Assembly (NCBI RefSeq): GCF_900128985.1 | Contig: NZ_FQUC01000002.1 | Coordinates: forward strand, 248,001 to 312,000 | DNA: 64,000 nucleotides | Reading direction: 5' to 3' | Origin: Indolivaga macrotermitis | GTDB taxonomy: Bacteria > Bacteroidota > Bacteroidia > Bacteroidales > Dysgonomonadaceae | Shown: piece after piece, positions 63,258 to 64,000 of the stretch | How the letters are laid out: the number at the start of each line of letters is the position of its first letter | Position numbering within the stretch: position 1 is the stretch's first letter | Program-made: the position numbers and the translations under genes | The notes under the pieces: generated by a model | Told to the model about the DNA's origin: nothing | The model's input: the letters and a program-made list of their open reading frames with translations, nothing else | Databases searched by the model: none

Positions 63258-64000
63258 AAGTCTAAATTTTTAATGATTTGTTTTATAATATCTTTAACTT
63301 CAACAGGACTAACCACTGTTGTTGTATCGGCATTGGCTAACGTCCACCTTGCTAAAAGCTCAAGCGAATAAGCCATGTACGTTTGTTCTATTTCTCCGTT
63401 TGGTAACTCTTTTTCATCGGTCAACCCCATAAAAAAGCACCTGTCGGCATTATAGCGAGCCACCTCCTTACTCGTATGTAAAACTACCTCCCTGAGACAT
63501 TGAGAGTCATCCACTCCAAGTAGTGATTCTAATGGGGGATGAACTCTAGTATGACTATCTGTTGTTATTTTTATTCCATTGATACGATCAAGCCTGAATG
63601 CCCGGTATCCTTCACGCACATGACACCAGGCAGAGAGGTACCAACAGGGATGTGAATAACTGACGCCTACAGCTTCAAGTGTTCTCTTGCTCTTATTCCC
63701 TTGTGCATTGATATAATCAACCTCAGTTATTAACCGGTCATTTATACTGCTCAATATGGTTTGCAGCAAATTAGGCAGGCTCTCACGTATATTTCTGCTT
63801 TTATATACCGCAATAGAATTGTCCATATGATGGAGGTAATCTTTATCTACGGTTTTGAGCGCAGCGCGAACCTTATCCATCCCCTGACGGAAATAATTAC
63901 TGTTCTGAGAATCGGTCAGTTGTTCTATAATCTTTTCTGCTGTCAGAAAAGCCATAGCCTCCTCTTTTGTAAACATAAGTGAAGGTAATCTGTACCCGTC
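63254..64000 (-). CDS. WYL-domain (YafY-type) transcriptional regulator, 5' end outside window
   Basis: The frame is open to the right edge. Before the internal ATG at 63976 it reads DGYRLPSL then MFTKEEAMAFLTAEK, which is the usual linker of YafY-type regulators after their winged-helix domain. The DNA-binding domain is therefore outside the window. The WYL part is visible as VDYINAQGNKSKRTLEAVGV, SYSHPCWYLSAWCHVREGYR, FRLDRINGI and VVLHTSKEVARYNADRCF. Such regulators sense ligands or nucleic acids. It heads the GyrI-like, YciI-like and probably OmdA-like genes. Confidence 0.88.
   Translation of the reverse strand, partial: DGYRLPSLMFTKEEAMAFLTAEKIIEQLTDSQNSNYFRQGMDKVRAALKTVDKDYLHHMDNSIAVYKSRNIRESLPNLLQTILSSINDRLITEVDYINAQGNKSKRTLEAVGVSYSHPCWYLSAWCHVREGYRAFRLDRINGIKITTDSHTRVHPPLESLLGVDDSQCLREVVLHTSKEVARYNADRCFFMGLTDEKELPNGEIEQTYMAYSLELLARWTLANADTTTVVSPVEVKDIIKQIIKNLDL

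Overview
The window looks like chromosome from an AT-rich member of the Bacteroidales, most plausibly a Dysgonomonas/Paludibacter-like relative (inference). Signs seen: a type IX secretion (T9SS) sorting domain, fimbrillin-like lipoproteins, TonB receptors with carboxypeptidase-regulatory domains, DUF4270/DUF4907/DUF5689-type proteins, TTTG-N19-TAnnTTTG promoters, and anaerobic glycyl-radical enzymes (NrdD, PflB). Genes lie in compact operons on both strands. I saw no tRNA, rRNA, CRISPR array, insertion sequence or phage gene.

Layout. 1-7.6 kb (minus): a BspA-type leucine-rich-repeat protein with a T9SS tail, followed by a giant SpvB/FG-GAP/RHS protein cut by the left edge. 8.2-14.6 kb (plus): porin, imelysin lipoprotein, di-heme oxidoreductase, CcsA/ResB-like haem-lyase protein and a Rid-like protein, an apparent iron/haem operon. 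14.9-17.9 kb (minus): nrdD-nrdG behind a cobalamin riboswitch. 18.3-21.5 kb: an Oar-like TonB receptor broken by a one-base frameshift. 21.6-32.6 kb: a phosphodiesterase, Ppx/GppA, and a locus that looks built to digest extracellular nucleic acid (fimbrillin-nuclease fusion, fimbrillin-BACON protein, TonB receptor, DUF5689 lipoprotein, EEP nuclease). 32.9-38.4 kb (minus): an RND efflux system. 38.7-45.0 kb: DUF4907/Kelch, DUF4270/outer-membrane protein and a LytS/LytR-type two-component pair. 45.2-48.5 kb: a second cobalamin riboswitch, then pflB-pflA.

48.6-56.8 kb (plus) is the most remarkable part: a tightly packed nine-gene operon with RtcB RNA ligase, two uncharacterised proteins, the release-factor homologue PrfH, an HExxH protein, a soluble Clp-like AAA+ ATPase fused to an FtsH-like M41 peptidase, another uncharacterised protein, the RNA 2'-phosphotransferase KptA/Tpt1 and the nuclease TatD. 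RtcB-PrfH pairs are known from ribosome repair; adding a dedicated protease, KptA and TatD suggests a larger RNA-damage repair and clean-up system. A decayed gene sits inside it.

56.8-64 kb: two aldo/keto reductases with an AraC regulator, an orphan membrane protein, a TIM-barrel protein, and a WYL regulator (cut by the right edge) leading GyrI-like and YciI-like genes, with a YdeI/OmdA-like gene downstream.

The two cobalamin riboswitches both precede B12-independent glycyl-radical enzymes with their activases, and share the same kissing-loop hairpin. B12 supply therefore probably represses both radical enzymes.
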